Below, piece after piece: positions 1 to 8,035 of a stretch of DNA of 46,478 bases. A program made the translations under genes and the position numbers. Source of the stretch: a virus. Location: positions 1 through 46,478 of IMG/VR virus record IMGVR_UViG_3300036768_000821; one strand, given 5' to 3'. The stretch's first letter is position 1. Every line of letters begins with the position of its first letter. Below the pieces are notes generated by a model, which searched no databases, was not told the DNA's origin, and saw only the letters and a list, made by a program, of their open reading frames with translations.

Positions 1-132
1 GTGTTTTCCCAAGGGGTGGTTATCCCTTGGTGCTTTTCCAAGGGGTGTGTTTTAGGTGTTTGTTTTTAAGCTATTTGTTTGTTTTAAGTTGTTTGTTTAT
101 TTCTTAAATTTTTTTTTTTTTTTTTTAAGAAT
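1..132. repeat. Left copy of terminal direct repeat
   Basis: These bases are repeated at 46341-46478. The only difference I see is the homopolymer: 18 T here (109-126) and 24 T at the right end. The unit contains CCAAGGG/CCCTTGG hairpin sequence followed by a strongly T- and GT-rich tract. It is either a short direct terminal repeat of a linear genome or the overlap of a circular assembly; the sequence alone cannot separate these. Confidence 0.9.
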
Positions 133-139
133 AGGTATT

Positions 140-187
140 AAGCATACCCCCACAAGCACACACCCCTAAGCACACACCCATAAGCAC
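140..187 (+). repeat. 14-bp iterons (three and a half copies)
   Basis: The unit AAGCACACACCCCT and close variants start at 140, 154, 168 and 182 (last one partial), a strict 14-bp period. They sit directly after the poly-T tract and before a G-quadruplex motif. Iterons next to an easily melted tract suggest a binding array for a replication or packaging protein; this is inference. Confidence 0.75.
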
Positions 188-190
188 GGC

Positions 191-214
191 GGGGTCCGGG
201 GGGTGGGGGGTGGG
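191..214 (+). other. G-quadruplex motif 1
   Basis: Four G-runs (4, 6, 6 and 3 G) are separated by loops of 3, 1 and 1 nt. This fits the standard intramolecular G4 pattern on the plus strand, and very short loops favour stability. It lies in the candidate origin region, next to the iterons. Confidence 0.7.
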
Positions 215-245
215 ATATGCCCGGAACGGCCAACGGGGTGGGTAC

Positions 246-300
246 ATGGTATTCATACCGTGCTCATGGGTGTATAAACTGTAGCAGATTTGCCAACTAG
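246..300 (+). repeat. Left arm of imperfect inverted duplication flanking the ends
   Basis: This segment resembles the reverse complement of 46141-46206. Shared blocks include ATACCG-GCTCATG, GGTGTATAAACT and a TTGCC-like block, with one ~11-nt gap in this arm. When the ends are joined, the two arms face outward from the hairpin/poly-T/iteron core, towards the two divergent gene blocks. A duplicated regulatory or origin element is likely. Confidence 0.6.
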
Positions 301-327
301 TGGCATACCCGGCGGTCGACTAGTTGG
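293..327. repeat. 9-bp inverted repeat CCAACTAGT/ACTAGTTGG
   Basis: The perfect arms at 293-301 and 319-327 are separated by 17 bp. No gene is nearby and there is no T-run after it, so it looks like an operator-type dyad rather than a terminator. Confidence 0.5.
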
Positions 328-690
328 GGGTTTTGCGGTACGGGTGCGGGAAAATCACGCTGGTAGATACTGGTATATACGGGTACACCAATGTCGACAT
401 TAGGTTAAAGCGAGAATGTAGACAATTCGGCTTTGCACGGGCGTCCGGCTTTGTCGACCCGGGCGGGGCGCGGAATTGGGCGTACGGGGCGTTTATGACG
501 GGGCGCGGGGCGCGGGGTGGGGGTTTACCCCATCCGGGCGGCGCGGGCGCGTTATACGGCCCGTAACGGCCCGCATCGGCCATTGTACCGCGCGGCGGGC
601 GGTCATTTTATATACGCCCGGGCGTCGGGGGCGCGGGGGCATTGTGCCTTGCTTGGTTTGTTCGGCCATTGTGCCGCTATCAGGGGCAAA
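328..690. other. Non-coding stretch without a supported gene
   Basis: Several short open frames exist here on both strands, but none has a convincing ribosome site, recognisable product or codon pattern like the phage genes. The stretch becomes very GC-rich (about 460-650) and contains the second G-quadruplex motif. I see no gene in it. Confidence 0.65.
500..523 (+). other. G-quadruplex motif 2
   Basis: G-runs of 4, 4, 4 and 5 are separated by CGC, CGC and T. This is a second canonical G4 motif on the plus strand of the non-coding region, about 290 bp after the first. Confidence 0.7.
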
Positions 691-693
691 CCT

Positions 694-834
694 GCTAGCA
701 ATTCAATTGTCACAAATTGGCATGGTAATTGCAAGCTAGCAATTCGGTTGCCACAAATTGGCACGTCAATTGCCAGGGTAGCAATTCGGTTGCCAAAATC
801 GGTATGGACATGCCCTAGCAATTTGATTGCCAAC
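694..834 (+). repeat. Degenerate ~41-bp tandem repeats (operator-like array)
   Basis: The core TAGCAATT starts at 696, 737, 779 and 816 (spacing 41, 42, 37). Units 694-734 and 735-775 are the best matched. Each carries a dyad such as TGCCA-CAAAT-TGGCA plus an inner GCAA/TTGC pair. The array ends about 18 bp upstream of the promoter of the gene at 959, so it may bind a regulator of that promoter. Replication iterons are the alternative. Confidence 0.7.
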
Positions 835-851
835 TTTTTTTCATGGAGGGC

Positions 852-880
852 TTGACAACGGCGGCCGGATATGGCATGAT
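852..880 (+). promoter_or_regulatory. Probable sigma70-type promoter for gene 959-1423
   Basis: TTGACA at 852-857, a 17-bp spacer and CATGAT at 875-880 (4 of 6 match to TATAAT). The predicted start near 887 falls directly before a strong leader hairpin. The position between the repeat array and the gene supports the call. Confidence 0.55.
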
Positions 881-887
881 CATAATA

Positions 888-934
888 GATGCAACGGCCG
901 CCCGGCGGCGGTTCGGCGGCGCGGCGGTTGCATC
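888..934 (+). promoter_or_regulatory. Leader hairpin upstream of gene 959-1423
   Basis: The arms GATGCAAC (888-895) and GTTGCATC (927-934) pair perfectly. After one mismatch they continue with five further GC pairs. The hairpin would sit at the extreme 5' end of the transcript, leaving about 25 nt with a purine-rich ribosome site before the GTG. Likely roles are RNA stabilisation or translational control. Confidence 0.5.
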
Positions 935-958
935 AAATTTGGAGAAAGGAAAGGAAAG

Positions 959-1423
959 GTGGCGAAAAACCAGTTTATCAAAGCGGAAGTTATCGAGGAC
1001 ACGATTAACTTCCAATTCCCAACTATCGGGGCGGCGCATGCCGTTACCCCGTTCGGTTTCTCAGAGGATATTCAGAAGCGGCTTCTGTTCCACGGGCTTG
1101 AACAGAAGCTGAGGGATTCGGTGGCGGCTTCGGCCGATACGCCGGACGCGGAACGGTACGAACGGTTCGTCGCAACACTGACCGCTCTCCAAGAGGGACG
1201 GTGGAACGTCCGCGTGGCGACGGAGAAAGAGGAAAGTTGGGAGATTCTCGCTGATGCGCTGCATGAGGCGCTCGGCGGACGGAAACCCATCGAGGCGGTT
1301 CGGACATACGTGCAGTCTCTTGACCGCTCCGGACGGGCGAAGGTCCGGGCGATCCCCGAAGTGGCCGCGGCACTCGCCCGCCGCCGCGGCAAGGCCGTTT
1401 CACTCGACGAACTGCCCATCTAG
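959..1423 (+). CDS. Conserved phage hypothetical protein (154 aa), monocistronic
   Basis: I chose the GTG at 959 because a strong purine-rich ribosome site (GGAGAAAGGAAAGGAAAG) lies just before it; the frame stays open upstream through the promoter and leader, which cannot be coding. The protein is soluble, with an early segment resembling a family of uncharacterised phage proteins (LLFHGLEQKLRDS followed by an acidic helix and a W-x-V motif). The C-terminus is basic (ARRRGKAV). The gene stands alone between its own promoter and a strong terminator, in an operator-like setting, so a small regulatory or early protein is plausible. Function unknown. Confidence 0.75.
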   Translation: MAKNQFIKAEVIEDTINFQFPTIGAAHAVTPFGFSEDIQKRLLFHGLEQKLRDSVAASADTPDAERYERFVATLTALQEGRWNVRVATEKEESWEILADALHEALGGRKPIEAVRTYVQSLDRSGRAKVRAIPEVAAALARRRGKAVSLDELPI

Positions 1424-1441
1424 GGCGGTTCGTCGACTCCT

Positions 1442-1472
1442 GGGGCGCCCTAGCGATAGGGCGCCCCTTTTT
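1442..1472 (+). terminator. Intrinsic terminator
   Basis: A GC-rich hairpin (GGGGCGCCCTA, loop GCGA, TAGGGCGCCCC) is followed by TTTTTG. It closes the monocistronic unit before the late operon. Confidence 0.92.
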
Positions 1473-1598
1473 GTTTGCCCGCGCGGGCGCGGGCTTCGAC
1501 CGGGGGGCCCCCAGAGCTTTGATGGGCGTCGGCATCCACAGACCCCCCGTGCCGTCGCCAAGCCCCAAACTTATCGACATTTTGCCCGCAAAAAATAA

Positions 1599-1627
1599 TT
1601 GACATTCACCCCCGTCCATGATACAAT
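1599..1627 (+). promoter_or_regulatory. Late-operon promoter
   Basis: TTGACA at 1599-1604, a 17-bp spacer and TACAAT at 1622-1627 form a near-consensus sigma70 promoter. It is the only good promoter I see in front of the long rightward operon (terminase to internal virion proteins). Confidence 0.85.
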
Positions 1628-1650
1628 ACAATCACGGCACCCACACCTAC

Positions 1651-2211
1651 ATGTACAAGCCAGCTACAACTCGGCCCCCTGGATACTCGATCCAGAAAAT
1701 AAACCACCGGCACGAGCAGATAATCAACTGGCTTCTCGCCAACCCACATCGTACACTGAAAGAGTGCGCGGCAGAATTCGGCTACACGAAGGAATGGATC
1801 TACGCCCTCGTGGGCACGGATCTGTTCCAGGCCGAGTACCAGCGCCGGGCGCGTGAGGCCGCGGTTCCGGCAATCCACACTGTCCGCACACGTATCGCAG
1901 GGCTGGCCCTTCTGGCCCTCGAAAAGGCCGAAGAGAAGCTCGCCTCCGGACGGGCCTCAGACACATTCCACAGCAGCTCCATGCGAACGGCCCTTGAAGC
2001 CCTAGGTTTCATCGGCCAAAACGGGCAGCCCAGCCTCCACCGGCACGAGCACATACATATCGACGGCGAGGCCCTCTTGAAGGCCCGCGAGTCGGCTCGG
2101 CTCTCTGGCGTGTCACCCGCCAAGGGCGACAACGTAATCGAACCGGAACCGGAAAAACACCGGTTGGAAAGCGGAATCCTTGAATGCTCCACCCGGGGGG
2201 GCTCTCAATGA
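1651..2211 (+). CDS. terS: Terminase small subunit (putative)
   Basis: This 186-residue protein lies directly upstream of, and overlaps by 4 nt (ATGA), the large terminase gene. Residues ~20-55 form a helix-turn-helix (TLKECAAEFGYTKEWIYAL), as in DNA-recognising small terminase subunits. I use the ATG at 1651 because the upstream in-frame ATG at 1618 lies inside the promoter; the leader would be only ~17 nt with no clear ribosome site. The last residues (CSTRGGS) are encoded by copy 1 of the 19-bp repeat, so the repeat forms the C-terminus. The assignment rests on position, size and HTH. Confidence 0.75.
   Translation: MYKPATTRPPGYSIQKINHRHEQIINWLLANPHRTLKECAAEFGYTKEWIYALVGTDLFQAEYQRRAREAAVPAIHTVRTRIAGLALLALEKAEEKLASGRASDTFHSSSMRTALEALGFIGQNGQPSLHRHEHIHIDGEALLKARESARLSGVSPAKGDNVIEPEPEKHRLESGILECSTRGGSQ
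2186..2204 (+). repeat. 19-bp dispersed repeat, copy 1
   Basis: A perfect GCTCCACCCGGGGGGGCTC. It encodes the C-terminal CSTRGGS of the small terminase. Its G-run lies just upstream of the large terminase ATG (2208) and may act as that gene's ribosome site. Confidence 0.97.
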
Positions 2212-3674
2212 TAGCCGAAGTCACACGTGACGAGATATTCTCCCTGGCGGCTAAGGACAATGATTTCTTCTGCCGGACGTTTTTCCCCAACACCTTCCGG
2301 CAGCCAATTCCAGATTTCCACCGGGACATCTGGACTCTTCTCTCCGACCAAGCACACAGACGGGTAGCAGTGATGGTCTTTCGCGGAGGGGGGAAGACTA
2401 CCCTCCTCCGCACTTTTTTAGCCAAGCGCATAGCCTACGGTATAACCCGGGTGGCTATGTTCGTGTCCGAAACCCAAGACCACGCCCGTCGAAGTCTTCG
2501 GTGGCTCCGCAAGCAGATAGAATTCAACCCCGCGTTCACAAGCACGTACTGCCTATCTCCCGGAAAGCCCTGGACCGATGAGATCTGCGAGATAAATCAT
2601 GAGCTCCTAGGCCAGACTTCCGTCGTCATGGCCCTCGGTATAACAGGCCAGATCCGTGGCTTCAACATAGACGACTACCGTCCGGATTTGATCATAGTCG
2701 ACGACCCGTGCAACGAAGAAAACACGGCCACCCCCGAGCAGCGGCTCAAGACGTCGGAGCTTTTCTTCGGCGGGCTCGAACACAGCCTTGCCCCACAGAC
2801 CGAATCCCCAGACGCTAAGATAGTCCTTCTCCAGACACCATTCCATCCAGAGGATCTTGTAAGCACATGCCACAAGAATCCTGGCTGGGCCTCCCGCAGA
2901 TATAGCTGCTTCAATCCCGACGGCTCCAGTGTATGGCCGGAGCGCTTCCCAACCGAGACCCTTCTCAACGAGAAGTCCATATACATGCAGCTCAACCAGC
3001 TGTCTCTGTGGTTTCGGGAGATGGAGTGCCAGCTCACAAACAAAGAGGAATCGGTATTTCGCCAGGAGTGGCTCAAGTACTACGACATACTCCCCTCCGA
3101 TATGGTCACCTTCATGGGCATAGATCCCGTCCCGCCCCCAACCGACTCCTCTGTTGCCAAGAACCTCCACCGCCGTGACTTCGAGTGCCTCGCCGTAGTC
3201 GGCCGATGGAAGGGCAACTACTTCCTACTTGAGTACAGTGCAAACAGAGGCCACACCCCGGAGTGGACCTCTTCCGAATTCTTCCGCCTGTTGGACAAGT
3301 GGCACCCGCGTAAGGTCCGAGTGGAAACCACAGCTTACCAGTCCACACTAAAGTGGTACCTCGAACAGGAAATGCGCTCCAGGGGCAGGTACGTCCAAAT
3401 AGACGCGGACGACACAAAACGGAAGAAGCTACACCTCATCTCACAGGCCCTCTCCGGCATAGCTAGCTCCGGCTCTTTCTACATCCGCAAGGAGCATCGG
3501 GATTTCATCGAGCAATTCTCTACGTATCCCTACAGCACGCACGACGATATCCTGAATGCTGTGGCATTGGCCGTAAACGCGGCCCAGGGCATCCACCTCG
3601 ACGACAGCGGGGACGGAATCCCTTGGTACAAAGACATTGAGCCCATCGGGGACGATTGGAGGGTAGCACCCTAA
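2208..3674 (+). CDS. terL: Terminase large subunit
   Basis: An ATPase/nuclease that pumps DNA into the prohead (488 aa). The ATPase domain shows a phage-type P-loop (FRGGGKTT, residues ~58-65) and a Walker B with catalytic acidic residues (DLIIVDDP, ~160-167). The C-terminal RNase H-like nuclease begins near residue 302 (FMGIDPV). The start at 2208 gives the usual ATGA overlap with the upstream subunit; an ATG at 2184 is in frame but lies in the repeat and lacks a ribosome site. The stop overlaps the portal start (TAATG). The length is normal for the family. Confidence 0.95.
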   Translation: MIAEVTRDEIFSLAAKDNDFFCRTFFPNTFRQPIPDFHRDIWTLLSDQAHRRVAVMVFRGGGKTTLLRTFLAKRIAYGITRVAMFVSETQDHARRSLRWLRKQIEFNPAFTSTYCLSPGKPWTDEICEINHELLGQTSVVMALGITGQIRGFNIDDYRPDLIIVDDPCNEENTATPEQRLKTSELFFGGLEHSLAPQTESPDAKIVLLQTPFHPEDLVSTCHKNPGWASRRYSCFNPDGSSVWPERFPTETLLNEKSIYMQLNQLSLWFREMECQLTNKEESVFRQEWLKYYDILPSDMVTFMGIDPVPPPTDSSVAKNLHRRDFECLAVVGRWKGNYFLLEYSANRGHTPEWTSSEFFRLLDKWHPRKVRVETTAYQSTLKWYLEQEMRSRGRYVQIDADDTKRKKLHLISQALSGIASSGSFYIRKEHRDFIEQFSTYPYSTHDDILNAVALAVNAAQGIHLDDSGDGIPWYKDIEPIGDDWRVAP

Positions 3675-5611
3675 TGGCCAGCCTTGGAAGCTACCAGAAA
3701 CAACTGGAGTATGGGTCAGAGCTGCACGACAAGATACTCTCTGCCCTGAAAAGCCATCTTGTCAGGTGGCGCAGTGTAGTCTCTAACCGTCTGGATGCCT
3801 GGAAGCGAGCCGAGGAACTCTACATGGCCTTCATCCCAGAGCAGGATGAAGACGCCCGCAGACGAAGCCAGCGCGAGAGCGGAAAACCCCAGTACACAAC
3901 CCTCGTAATACCCTACAGCTACGCTACCCTCCTCACAGCCCATACATATTGGGTCAGTGTATTCCTCTCCCGATCCCCCATCTTTCAATTCATGGGCCGG
4001 CATGGTGAATCCGAACAGCAGATACAGGCCGTAGAAGCCCTAATCGACTACCAAGTCCAGGTCGGCCAGATGATTCCATCGCTCTACTGGTGGCTCATGG
4101 ACGTCGGCAAATACGGCTACGGGGTGATCGGCTGTTACTGGGCTGATGAATCATACACAATTACCCGGTTCGTCGAGAAGCCGAAGGAAGTCCTCGGAAT
4201 ACCAATCCCTGGAACCTCCGAGGTAGTGCAGATAATCGAGCCGGTCCAGGGCTACGAGGGCAACAAGCTCTTCAACATCCGCCCCCACGATTTCATCTTC
4301 GATCCTCGAACCCCGTTATCCCGGTACCAAGATGGAGAATTCTGTGGTCGGCTCCTCACTATGGGCATGAACGAAGTGAAGCGGCGAGCGGCCCGTGGTG
4401 AGTACTTCAATGTCGAGCACATTGAGCGTGCGTCGGCCTCTGTCTACCGCGAAAGACTCCTCAGCTCACCCCAGGTGAACCTTCCCTTCGAACAGGGCGG
4501 CCTGGAGAACTACTACCCAGACACCAAAAAGCCTGGTGTGGTCGAACTCTCTGAGATTGTATGGGAGATAGTCCCATCTGAGCTTGGCGTCGGTGATTCT
4601 GACTTCCCCGAGAAGTGGGTCTTCACAGTAGCCGCAGATGCAGTTATCATTGGCTGCCAGCCAATGGGAGAATACCACAACAAGTTCCCGTTCTTCGTAC
4701 TGATGTACGACTTCGATCCGTACTCCGTCTCCCCCAAGGGGATGATGGACTACCTCAAGCCCCTCAACGACGTCCTCGATTGGCTGTTCAACAGCCACAT
4801 GTTCAACGTACGTAAGGCCCTCAATGACCAATGGGTCATAGACCCCTCCCGTGTCCTGGTACGGGATATAAAAGAGGGCGGACCGGGCCGCATAATCCGG
4901 CTTACGCCAGAGGCGTACGGCACTGACGTCCGCACGGCCATTACACAGTTTCCTGTCGTGGACATAACCCGACAGCATCTTGCCTCCATCGACCAAGTCA
5001 TATCGCTTATCCAACGCGTCACGGGTGTCACAGACAATCTGATGGGCGTCGTATACCCCGGCGGCCGTAAGACAGCCACAGAAGTCCGCTCCAGCAACAC
5101 TTTCGGAGTGAACAGATTGAAGACCTTGGCAGAGTACTTCTCCGCTTCCGCCTGGTCGCCGCTCGCACAAGTTCTTGTGCAGAACAGCCAACAGCACTAC
5201 AGTGCTGCTCGCAAAATGCGGATTGTCGGCGACCTCGCTGGTGAGGCACGCAAGTTTGTCGAAGTCACCCCTGAGTCCATCCAGGGCTTCTACGACTTTG
5301 TCCCCGTCGACGGAACCCTCCCGATCGACCGATTTGCGCAAGCAAATCTTTGGAAAGAGATTCTTCTCGGTATCCACCAGTCGCCTATCCTGGCCCAACA
5401 ATTCGATATTGGCCGCATATTCGCTTGGATGGCCCAACTCGCAGGGCTCAAGAATATCAACCAATTCAAAATCCAGGTTACGCCCGACGAGGCAGCCCTA
5501 TCCGCGGCCGCGAACGGCTCTATTCGTCCAATTCGGCCTGCTCCACCCGGGGGGGCTCCCACACAAGTGCCAGGGGTACCCGAGTTACAAGGAGTTTTGC
5601 CGCAGGTATGA
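3674..5611 (+). CDS. Portal (head-tail connector) protein
   Basis: The 645-residue protein has the size and position of a podoviral portal, the dodecameric channel at the capsid vertex, and follows the large terminase with a TAATG overlap. The middle contains portal-like segments (INPHDF-type FNIRPHDFIFDP near residue 205, and a YPGGRKTATEVRS segment near 460). The ribosome site GGAGGG lies just before the ATG. The last ~30 residues are Pro/Ala/Gly-rich and contain APPGGA encoded by repeat copy 2, probably a flexible tail. Confidence 0.88.
   Translation: MASLGSYQKQLEYGSELHDKILSALKSHLVRWRSVVSNRLDAWKRAEELYMAFIPEQDEDARRRSQRESGKPQYTTLVIPYSYATLLTAHTYWVSVFLSRSPIFQFMGRHGESEQQIQAVEALIDYQVQVGQMIPSLYWWLMDVGKYGYGVIGCYWADESYTITRFVEKPKEVLGIPIPGTSEVVQIIEPVQGYEGNKLFNIRPHDFIFDPRTPLSRYQDGEFCGRLLTMGMNEVKRRAARGEYFNVEHIERASASVYRERLLSSPQVNLPFEQGGLENYYPDTKKPGVVELSEIVWEIVPSELGVGDSDFPEKWVFTVAADAVIIGCQPMGEYHNKFPFFVLMYDFDPYSVSPKGMMDYLKPLNDVLDWLFNSHMFNVRKALNDQWVIDPSRVLVRDIKEGGPGRIIRLTPEAYGTDVRTAITQFPVVDITRQHLASIDQVISLIQRVTGVTDNLMGVVYPGGRKTATEVRSSNTFGVNRLKTLAEYFSASAWSPLAQVLVQNSQQHYSAARKMRIVGDLAGEARKFVEVTPESIQGFYDFVPVDGTLPIDRFAQANLWKEILLGIHQSPILAQQFDIGRIFAWMAQLAGLKNINQFKIQVTPDEAALSAAANGSIRPIRPAPPGGAPTQVPGVPELQGVLPQV
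5540..5558 (+). repeat. 19-bp dispersed repeat, copy 2
   Basis: A perfect copy, read in frame as APPGGA in the Pro-rich C-terminal tail of the portal protein. Confidence 0.97.
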
Positions 5612-5916
5612 CAAGAGAGCAGAGGATCGAAGAACTTCAGGCGCGCCGTGAATACCTATTCAACGGCATGCAGGGGAAGTTTTGGCTCGAACTGCACAAG
5701 ATCCTCTACGGACAGCTCCTCAATCGCAGGAATGCACTGTTTTCCCTTTCCATCCGGGGCCTCGACAGCGCTTTCGAAGCTGCCTCATTGCAGGCCGAGG
5801 TGGCTATGCTTCAGTTTGTTATGAATCTCCCAGCAATTCTTCTGAAAGACACAGAAGAGGATATAAAGTCTATGCTTGCCCGAGACCAGGAGCATGGGCA
5901 CGAACAGGAAACATGA
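5608..5916 (+). CDS. Small helical protein between portal and scaffold (102 aa)
   Basis: It overlaps the portal stop by ATGA; AAGGAG lies about 13 nt upstream. The protein is almost wholly helical: a charged N-terminus (REQRIEELQARREYL), an amphipathic middle and an acidic end. I do not recognise a family. Its place between portal and scaffold fits a small head-assembly or virion protein, but nothing in the sequence proves it. Confidence 0.8.
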   Translation: MTREQRIEELQARREYLFNGMQGKFWLELHKILYGQLLNRRNALFSLSIRGLDSAFEAASLQAEVAMLQFVMNLPAILLKDTEEDIKSMLARDQEHGHEQET

Positions 5917-5919
5917 TTT

Positions 5920-6834
5920 ATGGCAGTCGAAACTGTAGACAACGCGGTTGGCAACGATGACAATGCCCTTATCGAGGGCGCGGAACAGGTAGATTTCTCT
6001 CAGCTTGCTGCTGACATAGACGCTGATGTTGGCGGTGAAGCTCCTCCCACTGCCAAGGCCGGACTTCAGCCCGCTCAGCAGCAACAGGGGCCGCAGCAGG
6101 CGAGCACTGCGGCCCCGCCCCAACCTTCTCCAGTTGTACAGCAGCCTCCGGCTGCACCACAGCCAGCTGCTACACTACAGCCAACGGCTGTACCACAGCC
6201 CACAGCCGTACCTGCTCCACCCGGGGGGGCTCCCGTACAAGGCCAAAGTCAATTTGGCGAGGAACAGATACGTCAACTGTGGGAAACAAGGCGTGGTGAG
6301 GTCAAACAGTTTATTGCCAGTAAGTATGGCCTTACAGACGAGCAGCGCGTGGCGTTCCTTTCCGAACCGGAGAAGGTGGTTCCTGAGCTTATAGCGAACC
6401 TTTTCCTAGATGTCTACGACGCTGTTTTTGCAAACATAACGGCGCAACTTCCGTATCTTATTAATCCTGTTCTTGAACAACGTCAGAGAGCATCTGAATT
6501 CGAGCGTAGGTTCTACGAAAAGTGGCCTATTCTCAAGTCCAAGCCGGAGTACGATGCCACTGTGCGCAGGTTAGCGAGTGGTTATCGCCAGCTCAATCCT
6601 AATTCGACTATGGAGCAGGCTATTCAGGAGATTGGTGCACAAGCCATAGTTGCTCTTGGGCTGCTACAGCAGCTCAGTCAGCAGGCACAGCCCCAGCCCC
6701 AAGCGCAGCCAGCTCCGAAGCCGCCGCAGTACCGACCAGCCCAGGGCGGACCGGCGGTTGGTGTTGGTAACCAGCGTAACTCTGAGAATATATTCGCAGA
6801 GCTAGCTGACTACTATCTCAAAAGGTTTGAGTGA
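5920..6834 (+). CDS. Scaffold-like protein with Pro/Gln-rich linker
   Basis: Of 304 residues, the N-terminus (1-45) is acidic. Residues ~46-110 are a Pro/Gln/Ala-rich low-complexity linker that contains APPGGA from repeat copy 3. Residues ~115-255 are helical, and a second Pro/Gln stretch precedes a conserved-looking acidic/aromatic C-terminus (ELADYYLKRFE). Position directly before the major capsid gene, acidity and helicity are typical of podoviral scaffolding proteins, which direct prohead assembly and then leave. No catalytic motif is visible. Confidence 0.75.
   Translation: MAVETVDNAVGNDDNALIEGAEQVDFSQLAADIDADVGGEAPPTAKAGLQPAQQQQGPQQASTAAPPQPSPVVQQPPAAPQPAATLQPTAVPQPTAVPAPPGGAPVQGQSQFGEEQIRQLWETRRGEVKQFIASKYGLTDEQRVAFLSEPEKVVPELIANLFLDVYDAVFANITAQLPYLINPVLEQRQRASEFERRFYEKWPILKSKPEYDATVRRLASGYRQLNPNSTMEQAIQEIGAQAIVALGLLQQLSQQAQPQPQAQPAPKPPQYRPAQGGPAVGVGNQRNSENIFAELADYYLKRFE
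6214..6232 (+). repeat. 19-bp dispersed repeat, copy 3
   Basis: A perfect copy, read as APPGGA inside the Pro/Gln-rich linker of the scaffold-like protein. Confidence 0.97.
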
Positions 6835-6845
6835 GGTGATTTAAC

Positions 6846-8021
6846 ATGGCTTTTGCAGGACTTCGTGGTACAGGTAAATTCGGCGCGGATGAGCGACCGC
6901 TAGATTTCCGAGAAATGATACTGTGGGCACGGCCCAACGGCTCTGCCCCTTTAACAGCTCTTCTCTCCAAGATGAAGAGTGAAAAGACCGATTTCGCGAC
7001 ATTCAACTGGTGGGTGGAGAAGCTGAACGCCGTAAGGGTTCTGTCCAGCGGTCTCCATAACACCACAGCTACGACTATCACTCTTGTCAGTGGTGGGCTC
7101 GATCTCGTCCCCGGTGATATCCTCCAGGTTGAAAAGAGCGAATCCACCACGTACGACAATGAGCTGGTCGAAGTGACGTCTGTCACCAATGACACGTCTA
7201 TCAATGTCAACAGGGGTGTGGCCGGGAGTACAGCGGCGTCCTTTACTGGGGCCTATCTCACAAGGGTTGGCTCTGCTTTCCAAGAAGGTACGTCGTCCCC
7301 GTCCATCAGCCAACGTAATCCTACCAAGATAACCAACTATTGTCAGCTTTTCAAGACAAGCGTTGGTATCACCGGGACAGCTATGGCCGAGCAAGGCCAC
7401 CGTACTGGTGACCCGTGGAAGAACGACAAAATCCGTAAGATGTTCGATCATGCCGCATCTATGGAGTTTGCCTTCTTGTTCGGTAAGCCGTACGAGGACA
7501 CGTCCGGCGCGCACCCGAAGCGGTTCACTGGCGGCCTTCGTTATTTCATCACGACCAATGTCACAATCTTCACGACCACGCCAACAGAAGATACGTTCCT
7601 CTCGGCGGTGTACAAGGTGTTTGATTACAATGTCAGCGATGCCGGTGATGAACGTATTGCGTTCTGTGGTAATGGGTTCCTGAACAGCCTCAACAAGCTG
7701 GCGAAGAACTCTGCTTCCAGCAGGGTGATCTTCGACGGTGTTGTAGAGCTGTATGGGATGAGATTGACGAAGTGGATTCTTCCGCAAGGGACCATTTTGT
7801 TCAAGACACACCCACTTCTCAATCTTCATGGTCGCTACTCCAACAGTGCCTTCATCATTGATCCCTCGTCTCTCAGATACCGATATCTCAGAGACACTCG
7901 GTTCAAGGACAATGTGCAGGCACCGGACGAGGATTCCCGAAAGGGATATTGGTTGACGGAGTGCGGCCTTGAGGTGCAGCACGAATACACCTGCGCCTAC
8001 ATCGGCAACTTTGTGGTGTAA
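6846..8021 (+). CDS. Major capsid protein
   Basis: A 391-residue protein directly after the scaffold-like gene, with a good ribosome site (GAGGTG) before its ATG. An early segment (VSGGLDLVPGDILQVEKSE, ~80-98) resembles the beta-hairpin insertion of HK97-fold capsid proteins of podoviruses and siphoviruses (the SUPR05/DUF5309-like group). The C-terminal half is rich in beta structure (MRLTKWILPQGTILFKTHPL). Size and synteny make this the shell protein; the family assignment is from memory of similar sequences. Confidence 0.88.
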   Translation: MAFAGLRGTGKFGADERPLDFREMILWARPNGSAPLTALLSKMKSEKTDFATFNWWVEKLNAVRVLSSGLHNTTATTITLVSGGLDLVPGDILQVEKSESTTYDNELVEVTSVTNDTSINVNRGVAGSTAASFTGAYLTRVGSAFQEGTSSPSISQRNPTKITNYCQLFKTSVGITGTAMAEQGHRTGDPWKNDKIRKMFDHAASMEFAFLFGKPYEDTSGAHPKRFTGGLRYFITTNVTIFTTTPTEDTFLSAVYKVFDYNVSDAGDERIAFCGNGFLNSLNKLAKNSASSRVIFDGVVELYGMRLTKWILPQGTILFKTHPLLNLHGRYSNSAFIIDPSSLRYRYLRDTRFKDNVQAPDEDSRKGYWLTECGLEVQHEYTCAYIGNFVV

Positions 8022-8035
8022 CTGGGGTGGGGAGG

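Noticed and set aside
320-855. Several overlapping short reading frames on both strands in the left end region
   Set aside because: GC-rich composition keeps frames open by chance; no ribosome sites, recognisable products or operon spacing.
4466-5464. 332-codon minus-strand frame inside the portal gene
   Set aside because: It mirrors the codons of the clearly coding portal gene and has no recognisable product or promoter.
6951-7982. 343-codon minus-strand frame inside the capsid gene
   Set aside because: Shadow of the major capsid gene; no family pattern.
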